Assembly: GCA_009733575.1 (NCBI GenBank)
Contig: ML769715.1
Location: 1 to 64,000, forward strand
Length of the DNA: 64,000 bases
Source of the DNA: Gymnopus androsaceus JB14
Taxonomy: Eukaryota; Basidiomycota; Agaricomycetes; Agaricales; Omphalotaceae
Direction of reading: 5' to 3'
Within the stretch, counting starts at the first letter, position 1. Each line of letters opens with the position of its first letter. The translations under genes were made by a program, and so were the position numbers. Positions 48,401 through 59,898 of this stretch are shown in pieces. The notes beneath the pieces were generated by a model, which saw only the letters and a program-made list of their open reading frames with translations, had not been told where the DNA came from and made no database searches.

Positions 48401-50704
48401 AACACGTGCTCGTACAAGTTTCCGCCGAGTTGTTCAAAGTGAGCTGGAGCTCCCATGGAAGGGTCCTTACGGTGTTGAGGGAATCTCTATAGAACAGTCG
48501 GCTTCCGATTCGAGCAAGCATAAACGGTGACTACTAACGTGTAACAGCCAGCTAATAGATACGGTCAGAGATATAATCCAATGAGTTTATGCCGAGTATA
48601 CGAACCATATGTCCAATTTTCGCCAGGCGATTTTTGCACTGTGGGCACAGGAAGGGCAGTGACGTTCGGTGATGAGGAATATACAGAACTGTCCGTAAAT
48701 TAGCAAAGGCTTTGTCGCATAGCTGCATCTACTTACAGCGCATTCGGTCCTCCACAAGCTTCGCTGTGGACATGTGTCAGAACAAATTGTTATGTGCAAG
48801 ATGAAACACAGACGTTGCGTTACCGGCACATCCCATGTCGCATGCTGAACTAGTCGTCGTTACGGCGCCATTAACTAGCCTATCTCCACAGACTACGCAT
48901 ATCAGATGGTTAGTGAAACTGAAAGACAGCTATCAGTCAGTCAGACTTACAACACTGGTCCTGTAGACGAAGACATATCAGCGAACTATTTTACAAACAG
49001 AAATGGAACATACCGCGAATTCGGTACCTGCAACAGTGAAATTCTGGACTGATGCAGTAGTCAATGCATGACTCAATCGTGGTGCCGGTCGTGTTAGCAT
49101 CCATAAATTCGAAGATTCGACCAAATGCATTATCACTACAAGTCGATTCAATGAAAGAAATACGAAGAAAAATGGCGGAGAAAACATACACATAGCAAGA
49201 CACATATGCCCAATTCTTTGGAAGTCCCGATGTTACCGGGAAGACGGGCGCTCCTGTTGGGGCGCCGCCGCCTCCGCCGCCAGGATTAGAGATGGGAGGA
49301 AGGTTATTCCCGGTATAGTTGTACATCTACCAGATATCATCAGGAATTACAGAATGCTTCCGGTACAAAAAAACTCACATTGAGAGCGTCCGGTCCACCA
49401 CAGAACTCTGTAGCATTACCGGAGCATACCTAAGCATAGTTTTTAGGGATCAGTAAAGTGTCGGTGGCTGCAAGACAATCGAAGATCACCATATTGCAAT
49501 CTGCGGCGGGTATAGGTGCGCCATTAAGGATAGATGAAGCACAGAAACACTGGTCCGCAAACTAAATTGCAAATAGTAAGATTTGAGGCCCATATTCGGA
49601 AAACAAAACCATCATACCTCGACACCAGAGAATTGATATCCGGACGTGAAGCAGCTCGAAGTACAAGCTTCCACAGTGTTGCTCGTGAGATCCATCTGCA
49701 CAGATAGAGTGCGTTGGCCATTTACACCGTCGCTATTAAAAGACGCGGTCAGTATTCGGCAAAAAACAATCAGACAGCGGGATCTTCATACCTATAACAG
49801 CCAAGAGAAGTCCAATTTCCGACCTTGGGAACGACTTCTGGAGGGGGTGGCGGTTTTTGCCCAGAGTTGAAGATATCGAGCAGACTGGGTCCACCTAACG
49901 CACACAGTGAGAAGAAGACAGAGAATGCAATTGAAAATTCGTACCACAAAGTTCCGCATCATTCCCAACACAAGCCATATTACATGCGGAAGCCGCATTG
50001 ATAGTGGCGTTGTTTTGGATAAAATTATCACAATCTAGATGTATTATTAGCGCACACGATAGGTTTAAAAAAAATAGGACCAAGGCGCACAACACTGAAA
50101 AAAGAATTATGAGCTATTTTAAAGATATCAAATCGTGGCGTACACACCTGAGTGGCAAATTCAACCCCTGTACAGATTTGGAAGAGTTAGCGCTCATGTT
50201 AACTCAAAATTTGACTAAACGCGTACCAGCAAGAACCCAATTGCCCTCTGCACAAAAGTTAATACATTGCTCGATCGTCATACCAGTTGCATTGGTGAAT
50301 GAATTGCCGTTTAGCGTGCGGCTTCCGACGTTGTCCCTATACCGAGCAACCAAGAACTTCAGCGTCAGCGAACGCAAGCTTCAGAAGGCGACTTACGTGT
50401 AACATCCTTCAAACTAGCCGGCGAAAGGAAAGGCGTTCACTCAGCTTGGATGAACTCGCACTAGAAGATATATATAACTTACGGTCCAATTTCCAGGAAG
50501 TTTCGTAGGGATTGTAGGAACCGTCGTTTGGCGACGGTGTCGGTTAATATCAAGATTTGAATGAGAGTGTAAGGTCGAAGCGAAGGATGACTAAAAAGCG
50601 AAGGTGGAGGTTAAACAGAGAAGAGAAGGGAATGAGTTCAAGAAGTGGCGTACATGAGCGAAGGTGAGAGCTATCGCAAACGCGAAGGCTTTGGAGATAG
50701 CCAT
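45494..50704 (-). CDS. WSC-domain copper radical oxidase (glyoxal oxidase type, AA5)
   Basis: Secreted or wall-associated oxidase predicted to turn aldehydes or related substrates into acids plus H2O2, feeding peroxidases. Start ATG at 50704 with a signal peptide ([17 protein letters not shown]). Four WSC modules follow: near 50440-49880 ([14 protein letters not shown]), 49840-49400 ([32 protein letters not shown]), 49250-48730 ([20 protein letters not shown]) and 48630-48030 ([18 protein letters not shown]). The catalytic domain shows [11 protein letters not shown] (the Cys that crosslinks to Tyr), [36 protein letters not shown] (copper Tyr-His) and [10 protein letters not shown] (second His), ending in a DUF1929-like region to the stop at 45494. 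More than 20 short introns. Phanerochaete cro3-cro5 share this architecture. One frame break is visible in WSC3 near 49062. Confidence 0.9.
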
Positions 50705-50757
50705 TCTCAAGATAAACTGGAATTGGGCTAGTGAAAGAGAAGAAAGACACGTCGACT

Positions 50758-50764
50758 CTTTATA
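50758..50764 (-). promoter_or_regulatory. TATA box of the oxidase gene
   Basis: TATAAAG reads on the minus strand about 54 bp upstream of the ATG at 50704, a good position for a core promoter. Confidence 0.5.
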
Positions 50765-53315
50765 CTTCTAGCTGATTGTCGATCAGCACCGGCCGCTTCA
50801 CCTCTAGCCGCGGAAAGGGTACATAAAATATGATTTAAAATCACGCTTCGGAGCAAAACTTTTTCGACGCCATATTCGACCTCCGCTCTAGCTTCTACTG
50901 AGAACCAATGAGAACCGAGGAGGAACAAGGAACCATCTGGCGTACCTAAACATTACGATCTCGAGAAGGCAAAGCATTGTATCGTGCATGTGTCGAATTT
51001 GTGAAAGCCAGGACTTTGGCATTTAGCACAAATATACATCCTTGCGGGGAAATGCTGAGAGCGTCCTACGTCCGGTTACGCTGTTCCGCACGAAGCGCAG
51101 AAATAACATCCGATGCGGAATCTTTGGAGTGACTTGCTCTATAGAAATCTCCTTTGAGGTTGTCCCTTAATTGAGAACTACCAGGAACAAAAGGACATGT
51201 TCTGCAATCTTGATGTCGCGCTTGAAAGTTGTATGTATGTCTGTTGATCACAAATGACGAGCTGTCGAATCAATAAATCTAACTCGATGCGGTACATATG
51301 CAAGCGCTCATACTTAATGAATTGCTATCCCCCAAATAAGAAAGAGGTACGCCAAATCTGGAATACGGGGTTTCCAGAGTTGCGTTTTCCTAAAGGTGCG
51401 AGGTCAGTCCGAAAGACTACGGGTATAGCGGAGAGGAATAAGCCTACAAATCCGCAAAGCACACAGCATGAAGCAGATATCAGTGCCCTCCACTGATGTG
51501 ATGTCGATCCACATATATTTGTTGTCCCGATTCCTTCCTGAGTTCCTGCTATCCAAGAAGAACAGAATAGCAAGCTGTAAGAGAACATCTAGCATCCTGG
51601 ACTTCAATCTAGAACACTGAAAAATCTATGGCTTGACCCCCGGTCTCTCCGTTTCCTTCAGCTGTGATTCACAAGGAATGATACGCATGGATAAAACAGG
51701 TCCAGCGACAGATGCGCGACAAAGTGAATTGCCTGAGGTTCTATTCCAGGAACACTGAGAAAGTGGGACATGTTTAGCAGCGTTAGGAGATGTCGATGAA
51801 AGGTATTTCGAAAGTTGAACAAAGGAAAGGCACGGCCTCAGGATCTGTATCTGTCACTCATCCGGCACTTTAGATACCCATACTGTATCCAGCACAAATC
51901 CAGCACCAAAACAAGGCTTCATTGCACCGTTGATCGGTAAAGAGTTGGACGAACGAGCAGACAAAGAATAGCAAGGTTCAGTTATCCGCCACAGCAAAGT
52001 TCTGGCACTGGCACAGTTCCATTCCATCCGTCGATCGCGTTCTGAAATACATCTGACTCTCGTCTCGAGTATGGTTCCAGTGCGGGCAAAACACCCCGAT
52101 CCAACTATTCTTAGCTCCGATTCCAATGGGAGTCTCGACGGAGCAAGACCAATACCTCTCTCGAGATGATAAGTCGTAGCATAAATCCTCCATATATCGT
52201 TATGGTGGCCCCGAAGAAGATAGGAAACAGATAGGGATGCAGTAGGTGCGCTTGAAGTGAGGAGACGACCGGGAGACGAAAAGGTCATGAATTGACCATG
52301 AACGAGGAAACGAAGAGCAGCATCATCCCACGCCCTTCGTGCCCCAAAACGCTGAGCGCTCTCTCTTGGCGCTACATTCAAGTCGTTGGCCAGGAACAAA
52401 AGCTGTATCTTTTACTGGTGGTTGAGTAGAATGGTGGGCAGGGTTAATGCATTTCATTACAAGGCAACCGAATTCTGGCGGTCGAAGTACATGGTAAAAC
52501 TGTGAAGGTGAAGCATTAATCTCGGTTCTATGTTCATCGGGCCGCGTTCATCATTAACATATAGAGTACACACAAGTATAAGCAAGATGTTGTCGTATGT
52601 ATGCCTGTAAACCGTGACGGAAGCTGGTGCTGACGGCGCGCCATTCAAATAGACCGCTCGGAACATCAAGAACCTATGCACGTCGGTGGAGCACGATGCA
52701 AACCAAAGCTCGGCAAGGTCATTTTGACGGAAGACTTGAACGTTACATCTCTATTCTGCATACGAGATGGGGTTGGATGATTGAGAGATAAAATTTTGGC
52801 GGTCGCATGGCATAAAGCATGCTACATAGTAGACGAGATAATTTTCGGCGGAGGCCGCTCTAGACGGTAAGAGCTCATGACCTTAAGTTTAACAAAAATC
52901 CGACGAGTTTGAAAAAAATCAGCGGGAAGCACAACTTTCTGTGAACTTGACGCTCTTGGGAAAATCGTTGACAGTGCGCGAAAGAGAACTCAATGATCTG
53001 CATACGAATTGACAGAACAAGAAGCTAGCTGCGACAGCAGCTCGTTCGCTGGAGAGAGAAAGCTTGACAGACAATCGATCCACAGGATTACCACAGAGTT
53101 TACCTAGAGTGTAGAATCTCGTTACGATCTTCATCTCGATGCTGAGATCCTGGATAAGAGATTGGAGTACCAAAGAAAGCACAAAGACGTCGAGCTTAAT
53201 CAGTGGCTTGTAAATAACGGCCTAGTAGTAAATACTACTAGTGGCCAAGACTGAGAAATCATCTTGATTTCTCGTATGCGTAATCTAGGATAAGAGATCG
53301 ATAAGTCGCCGTCGA

Positions 53316-53985
53316 CATCCAATGGGGATAAGATCAGCTTTGATCAGTTCAACGCGACGCGCGACGTGCGCATCTGCAAGTAGCTGTACTTCTGTCTAGA
53401 TAATTGCACTCAGTGCGAACGACCAAGACTGAGCAATAAGGATTAGAACGTCTTGCCTTTGACTTCTTTCAGCAACATCCATTCAGCTTGGGAGAACGGG
53501 AGAACTACAGGCTATAGGGGCTCCTTTGTGGCGCTGTTCCACAGCGGACCATGACCGCGACTGAAATAAAGACATCTAATGGGGATAAGATCAGCTTTGA
53601 TCAGTTCACACTGTAAGTAGCCGTACTTCTGTCGATAGTTTGCACTCGGTACAACGACCAAGACTGAGCAATAAGGACTAGAATGACTTGCTTTGACTTA
53701 GTTTGGAGAACCTGTGCTATAGAGCTCGAACACAATGCAGCATGACACGACTGAAATAAAGACATCTAATGGGATAAGATCAGCTTTGATCAGTTCAGCG
53801 CGACGCACATCTGTGAGTAGTTGTATTTTGTCTAGATAGTTGCACTCGGTACAACGACCAAGACTGAGCAATAAGGACTAGAATGACCTGCCTTTGACTT
53901 CTTTCATTTAGTTTGGGAGAACGGAGGAAGTAGATGCTATAGGGGCTCCTTTGTGGCGCAAGCACACAATGCCAACATGAATAAA
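53316..53985. repeat. Three-unit degenerate tandem repeat (about 190-257 bp units)
   Basis: Units begin CATCYAATGGG(G)ATAAGATC at 53316, 53573 and 53763. Each contains GATCAGCTTTGATCAGTTC (a short stem), then GCACTCRGT, ACGACCAAGACTGAGCAATA and AGGAYTAGAAYG in the same order. A partial unit (GGCCAAGACTGAGAAATC) lies upstream at about 53243. The units differ by indels, and no protein frame is shared. Confidence 0.8.
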
Positions 53986-54812
53986 AACATGAGGTGTTGG
54001 TGTCAGAGATTAGGACAGTGGATAACGAGTGAAGTATATGAAAAAGGATTTAGCTAATTCGGATCTCCGTAGGACTCATGCCTAAACTAAACCGAGTAAG
54101 AACCTTGAGGGTACTGCATGATGAGACAAACTACGGTGAAGATGTCCATACTTCGAGACTCGAGTCCAAGCTCGTCGGCGAACTCGTTCGTCGTTGAAGC
54201 TTTGGAAGGTACATATACACATACCCGCGAAATGGCCCCTGACGCGCCTTCTAAATGGTCCGTACGCACGGACCACATACTGTCTGCCTTGAGATCGGAC
54301 TACCATTTTGGCTGTCGTCAATATGTCAAATGAATGATACCCTTTGAGCTCGGAACGCAGTAGAGCTACATCTTCTGTAAGATATATGGAAATTTTGAGG
54401 CAGAAAATTAGGATGCAGCTGCAGCCAGAGTTGGAGCGCGAGCTAGAAAGTAGGGCCGAACTGGGAGACTTTAAACCTTAAAATTAAATTACTGTTGACG
54501 GGCCAGGTCTTGCCAAGGCAAAGCACTTTTCTTTGAAGAAAGAATGGTTTAAGAGTGTCTGGCTGAATTCGTTGAAGAAGAAATGAAGAAGAACTTTGAA
54601 GAATTGGAAAATTGCGGTTAGCGGAGTCAAGATCGGCCATTGAAAAAATTGCTCATTTTCGCGGGCTTTCTTGGTCGCCCGGTAAGCCAAACTTTTGTTG
54701 ATCTCAAACTCTAATGGCTGTTTTGAACCTTGTTCACTGTCGTCCTCGAAAACATTTGTTAGCGGTCGTTCGTTGCTCTGCACGATGAGAATCCTTCTTC
54801 TTCCGTACCGCC

Positions 54813-56360
54813 ATGACCTCGGGTGCTCAGAAGTCAGCGGCAACGACATGGAACTCCGAACCAACATGGAACGGCTGGGTTGAGAGTACCTTGGATGCTC
54901 TTCTTATCCTCGAGGCTGCTCGACGAGGCCTTATCCCTCGTGTTACCAGACGTCTCGTGGATTCTGAGCGCAAGATGATCTCTTCTGGCTCAGTTTTCGT
55001 CTTTGACGAGGAACAAAGTGGAATTAAACGTAAGTTATCTGCTATCCAAATCGTATTTCTGCTAACCAAAAGTACAGGCTGGACCGATGGCCTCTTCTGG
55101 TCTCCAAGTCGGATTCTTGGCAACTTTCTTTTGTACAGAGAAACCGACAAACGGGGCCCAGGACACAAGGGGACTCGTCCCCAGGAATCTGCCGAAGATC
55201 CAGATGTTTCTCAATCGCCAGAAAGCCATTCTCTTAGTCGTCCAAAGACCGAGAATAATAATGACCTGGGGCTAGATAAGCTTCGCGAACGGTCTCTGAT
55301 GGGCAGTCTTACGAATAGTTATAAATTCAAGGCAGATGGGCTCATGAAAAAGGTACGTTACCAACTCATTCTCTCGTTTTGATACTCATACAGCTCCTTA
55401 TAGACTTTCTCCTTGACCATCGGTGGCGTAGCCCAACATCTGATATCCTATTATCGTATTGAAGACGTCGAGAATGGTCGTTTGCGTTCTCCGTCTTCCC
55501 TTCCCGAACTGGCTTCTTTGGACATCAGTCCAGACTATCTCGATAAGACTCATTTTAGGAATCCTCCAAAAGTCGAGGTAGGCCCCGATGGCGTCCCACG
55601 GTATCGGGGTGAAGCAGACGATGTCGAAACTTCCACCACATCTGTAATCACCGCTCCACTATCTTCTGGCCTTCCACTCCTTACGGATGGACGAGATAGC
55701 GGCATCAGACGTCCGAACAAGCGGCTCGAGCCTTTCAGTGCTCCTCAACCGGCTCCCAAACGGCAGCGAAAGCGAAGATCACCTGAACAAGACCGACGCT
55801 CTGCTTCACAAACGCCCTCTCCCACGTATCCTGATAGTGCTGCAAGTAGCTCCAGTGCTAGCGCTGGCCAGATCTCACCAGTTTATCCGGGGTTTTATTC
55901 TGTTGGATACGGGCAACCGCAGGGCATGTACTCTTACCCTCCCGTTGCGCCAATGCAGGCACAAGGGAGCAGTAGTTCTGCGTCGTACACTGTTGCTCCC
56001 TATGGCAGCAGCAGCACCCATCCTAGCTCTGTCCCTCAGGGCGCGCATTCTTATTACGGATATCCTCCTCCTCATGCTCAATATGCATATCCTCAGGCTT
56101 GGCCGTCCTATCATGGCTATACACATTCTCAGCCTCATCATCCACCCCCGCAACGCCAGCAGCAGCAGCCGCTGGCCACACTGGAGGACAAAGATGGAGC
56201 AGATGAGACCGTAGGTAGCTTCATTTTTGGTGGACACACGTGCGCTGTTCTGTTTGTCTCTTTTCTTTTTTTCTTTCTTTTGGGTGTTTTGTTGTTCTTG
56301 CTTCCGCGTCTGCCATCATTTGCTGTCTATGTATCTGCATGTATAGTCCCTTTGGCATGA
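54813..56360 (+). CDS. Gti1/Pac2 (WOPR) family transcription regulator
   Basis: WOPR proteins (Wor1, Ryp1, Gti1, Pac2) are fungal DNA-binding regulators of morphology and development. Start ATG 54813 (MTSGAQKSAATTWNSEPTWN). Exon 1 ends at 55029, exon 2 is 55078-55352, exon 3 starts at 55404. Conserved parts: WNGWVESTLDALLILEAARR, LVDSERKMISSGSVFVFDEE, IKRWTDGLFWSPSRILGNFL in the N-terminal half, a variable linker, then KKTFSLTIGGVAQHLISYYR in the second half. The C-terminus has a basic KRQRKRRSP cluster and a long Ser/Gln/Tyr/Pro-rich tail (YPPPHAQYAYPQAWPSYHGY), typical of activation regions. The 3' end is uncertain: the frame runs to 56360 through a hydrophobic stretch, but a GTAGGT donor near 56211 suggests the true last exon lies elsewhere. 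Confidence 0.88.
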
Positions 56361-56814
56361 TGCTCATCATGCCAGACGGATTGTGTTGTGTTCTTTTGCT
56401 TTCACAGTCAATATCGCAAAAAAAAAGTTTCCATTTTTTCTCTCATTATATATACCACCACGAGTCTGCAAAGGCTTTCTGTTTCTCGCAGTCTCTATCG
56501 CAATTGCTGTTCTTTTTGTTATGTACTTACGAACCTTTCCTCCCTTCCCAAAACCAAGCATTGTATATTAGTTTTTGCCTGCTGGCCATTTCTTTATTCG
56601 AGGTGCACCTCTGTTCTTGGAACCTTTGAATTAGCATCTCCAAGCACGGTTGGTGCATCTCGGTTTCGATCCGGTGTATATAAATCTTTTTTTGCATGGA
56701 CTATAGGTATGCTATCTTGTTGTATATAGTCCATAATGAACGTACTTTTACTTTTGTAACCAGTGTACAGCAAGAAGCCAAGGGCGCTCAACAGGCGCTT
56801 AAATAATCACGGCC
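56361..56814. other. Pyrimidine-rich 3' region
   Basis: T/C-rich sequence consistent with an intron or 3' UTR of the Gti1/Pac2 gene, followed by the promoter of the broken gene at 56815. No separate gene seen. Confidence 0.4.
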
Positions 56815-57589
56815 ATGTCTTTTCTTTCGTCCATTGCCCCTCGGCTTGTCACTCCTTTCACTCCCTGCTCTAGCACTCTACGCGCATCTTTCTAAAATCC
56901 ACAAGATATGCTAGCAGCTCTGCTGCTACTGCTGCCACTAAAAAGACACCTCGTTCTCGACCTCTCATCGCACGCTATACTGGACGAGGTCCCGTTCGAA
57001 CTCGCGCGTGTCCAGTCTGGCGTAAACGTGAACCTACGAGACTATGCCAAACAGAAGGAGCTAGGACGTATTAGTTATGACTTGAAGACTGTAGATGGTA
57101 TGGTGCATCCGGCGGAAGGGCCTAATTTCATCGGTGCGCTTCTAGATCTACGCGTTGAGGTCTGAGACTCAGCGAATGTTGGTTACTTTAGGTCCTAATG
57201 GGATGTTCGTTGAGAGAACCGCTTTCTCCCTACGTTCCAGGAAGTAGTCCGGCAATTTCCGCGGTTCAAATATTCGAATCTACGTTTTACCTGAAGGTAG
57301 GGGTTTCATACGGTATCACCCAAAGTGTGTTCTTACACGGAACTACTAGGTGTTAAGCTTCCGGAGACTCTTGTCATATTACATGAACATTCCGACCACT
57401 TTTCCATCCAATGCACGAAACCAATGTCTCTCGATGGTATGGCCATTTTTTTCTTATTGAGGGAATGGTCTTCGCTAAACGACGTTGTCCCACTCAGCTT
57501 TAAATCATGAGCTAACCGAGTTCATAAACGAGCACGGGAGAGTGTTGAACAAGGAAGAGTTTGATGAAGAATATCCATTCGAGATATGA
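56815..57589 (+). pseudogene. Broken gene, weakly Tse2-like ADP-ribosyltransferase-fold family
   Basis: ATG 56815 opens a Ser/Thr-rich, mitochondrial-leader-like start that stops after 26 codons. Downstream pieces in more than one frame look coding: RISYDLKTVDGMVHPAEGP, a GPNG motif after an intron (about 57136-57200), ILHEHSDHFSIQCTKPMSLD, and a final exon with HELTEFINEHG ending at 57587-57589. The HEHxDHxS motif and the PNG motif recall fungal proteins annotated with a Tse2-like ADP-ribosyltransferase domain; this is recollection, not a search result. At least three frame breaks (the early stop near 56893 and two between 57230 and 57265) separate the pieces while splice sites remain. It is probably a decaying gene; its activity is unknown. 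Confidence 0.45.
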
Positions 57590-57830
57590 TATTACATGGA
57601 ATGCAATTATAGACGAGACGAGGAAAGAAGACAAGCAAACTGGTTCCATAAAGTTGGCTTTTTTTTTTGCTTTCATGTCTGTTGTAACGGAGAAGACGAT
57701 ATGCGCATGCGTGCAATGTGTCTGTCGCACCAATAAAAACACCCCATATCTTCATTTTTTGGAGCTTGACGTCCATTCATGCATTCTGGGGTCTGTCAAG
57801 ACTCAGAGTGACCCAACAACCGGAGATTAG

Positions 57831-58047
57831 ATGGCTGCCCTCGGTATCTTCGTGGAGCTTACTCCGTTCGAGAATATTCAAGGTGGATATTTTGGCTTTG
57901 CTCCGCCTATTGTATACTCATCGCTTTCTTACGAATTAGACCACTACTGACTCCCGACTTGTAATCGCAGGGAATACCTCTTGGCTTTTTTCCTACACCT
58001 TCCCAAATTCCAACGGTTGATCATTTCGGGGTGGTATATGAGATTGG
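57831..58047 (+). CDS. Possible gene start, unrecognised
   Basis: ATG 57831 opens an exon containing MAALGIFVELTPFENIQGGY and FAPPIVYSSLSYEL, followed across a short intron-like gap (CGCAG acceptor near 57971) by GIPLGFFPTPSQIPTVDHFG before a GTAAG donor near 58047. No family is recognised and no clear continuation is seen. It may be the 5' part of a gene that continues towards 59464, or a fragment. Confidence 0.3.
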
Positions 58048-58971
58048 GTAAGATGCCTCATAACTGGCGATATGCGGAGTTATAGCAACTACGAAAAGCA
58101 CATAATAGCAGCTATGAACATGGATAGCGGCTTTCACAAAGCAGTTGCGCAAGAAGACAAACAAAAACAGCGGACATGAAATCTGTCATTATTTTTTTCA
58201 TTGAAGTTGCTCTTTTTCGTTCGCGTAAATTGGAAGAGGGAGTGGAAGAGTAGCGAGGTAGGTCCATCTCATAGCAGGATTACAGATCATCACCTGGACT
58301 CTCGCAATTTAGTCGAGCCGGATCGAGAGTTTCCATCCCCAGCTCCCTCATCTTCGGGCTGCGGCGGGACTGTGTAGATGATTGACCTTTTCGCTCTTTC
58401 AGTGCGGCCGCCCATCGTGGTAGGTTTAGCTGTTTGACCACTTTTTTTTAGGGACGAGCAATAGAAGAGACTACAGCATTGGCGGTCTTCGTCGCCGGTC
58501 CAACCCGCTTGTTAGACCCTCCCGGTACTTGTGCTGCCTTCAGCTGGGGGCGAGGATCCGAAGCTACGGCTTTGTCTTGACACTTGCCTTGGCCGCTTTT
58601 CCCAAACCCTTAATGTTCAGCAGCGCTGCTAGAAGCCGTTCGAGAGGCAACCTATAACTATCCTTTGTAGCTTTTTTGATCCAGAAGCGCACAGGGCTCA
58701 CATCGAGGCATACTTAGGTTTGGGAGTTCCTTGAAGATAGGAAGGATCTCGAGCTATACTTGACGTTTGGTCGAAATCGAGGCAATGCCACACCTGGTCG
58801 TAAAAAAGCCTTGTCGGGATAGATATCTTCGGCAGCTCCTAAATGCGAAGTTTGACTGGTATGATCTTTGGAAGCCAATATCATCAAAGCCAGTGGCAGC
58901 CGTGGGCCATGAAGTCTAGGAGCTCTGCCAGCAACCGAGTACTGGTCGGAAACGAACATCGCTAATGGAAA
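58048..58971. other. No supported gene
   Basis: Stops in all frames break up any reading. A plus-strand piece around KDLELYLTFGRNRGNATPG (about 58745-58810) may be a relic exon. Confidence 0.35.
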
Positions 58972-59464
58972 TTGAACGCGTTGACGATATGTATCGAAGT
59001 CGGTTCATTCTTCTCTTCCGATGAAAACTTACTGATGATTCATGATGGTATGGTGGCCCCACTGCGTACCGCGTTCCCGGAGCCCAACCAGTATCTGGCG
59101 ACCCGTTTGGGATTTGTGAGTTGTTCCTTACTCGTCATCATTGCTTGCTCTCATTGACTGAACTGTATTCGCCGCTCTCCAGAATCGATATCAGTACGTC
59201 TGATTCCTCTCCCTCATTATACATGCATCTAACAGATGTTCGACTAGGCGACTTTGCTCTCGGACTCTGGCAACTTTCAAAATTCTTTGCTGCCTACATC
59301 CGTCGCGTCCCGAAACCCACAGCCATCAAACTACCAGACCCGACTTTTCACAAGCATTTGGTTTATCATCTGGTCGCACAAACTATATTCAGCAGGGAGT
59401 TGGCGGTGGATCTACTAGTCGTGCTAGTGGGTACGATTCGAGTCGTCCCGGTGGAGTGAGCTAA
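58972..59464 (+). CDS. Unrecognised coding region with an 11-nt microexon
   Basis: An exon to 59115 (containing IHDGMVAPLRTAFPEPNQYL) ends at a GTGAGT donor. CTCCAG then precedes an 11-nt exon (59183-59193), followed by a GTACGT donor and an AACAG acceptor leading to a last exon 59236-59464. These join without a stop and end with SGRTNYIQQGVGGGSTSRAS before TAA. The clean splicing and biased composition favour a real gene, but I recognise no family. The 5' end is not defined. Confidence 0.42.
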
Positions 59465-59898
59465 AATGAGATGAGGATGGGATGAGATGGATGTACTGTA
59501 TATATAGGGGTGGGAGATGGGCTCGCGCGTTGGGTTGAGTTGAGATGAATGATGCTCGTCCGGAGATGTTAATGTTGAGGCGGTGGCGGTGCCACCGGTT
59601 GTGGGTTGAATATCCATCTCACCAGCTCTAGTCCATTCTTCGGAAAGGCGGTAGGATAATTATTTATTCTGTGCTTCTCATATTAGTAGTGTTCACTCGC
59701 TTGTATAGGCCGATTCAACACCGACAAGCTCTCGGTGCATCTAAATTGGCTCCCGTCGGAACCTCAGACTAAAGTGAATACAGATCCATTAGAAAATCTG
59801 ATGAATAAACGTCGAGGCTCTGTATCTACCGAGAAAGCACTGGCGGAGCGGATACTGCCCAAATAATTTCGCTCCAAAGCCAGTTCCAATGCCTTCCA

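Larger units (their letters stand above)
50705..54812. other. Gene-poor stretch
   Basis: About 4.1 kb with no convincing gene. It holds the oxidase promoter, a 9-bp-arm palindrome at 53222-53241 (CTAGTAGTA-AA-TACTACTAG) and a three-unit tandem repeat at 53316-53985. Minus-strand open stretches at 51854-52399 and 52457-52681 lack family resemblance. Confidence 0.45.

Noticed and set aside
8908..50704. GT2, GH16, Chs7-like and WSC-oxidase as a cell-wall gene cluster
   Set aside because: The genes are spread over 42 kb, lie on different strands and are separated by unrelated genes and repeats; chance proximity is enough.
51854..52399. 181-codon minus-strand open frame
   Set aside because: No domain, no family resemblance, Arg/Ser-rich shadow-like composition and no supporting splice context; kept out of the gene list.
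54443..54867. 127-codon minus-strand open frame overlapping the Gti1/Pac2 start
   Set aside because: Overlaps the well-supported coding start on the other strand and has no recognisable domain.
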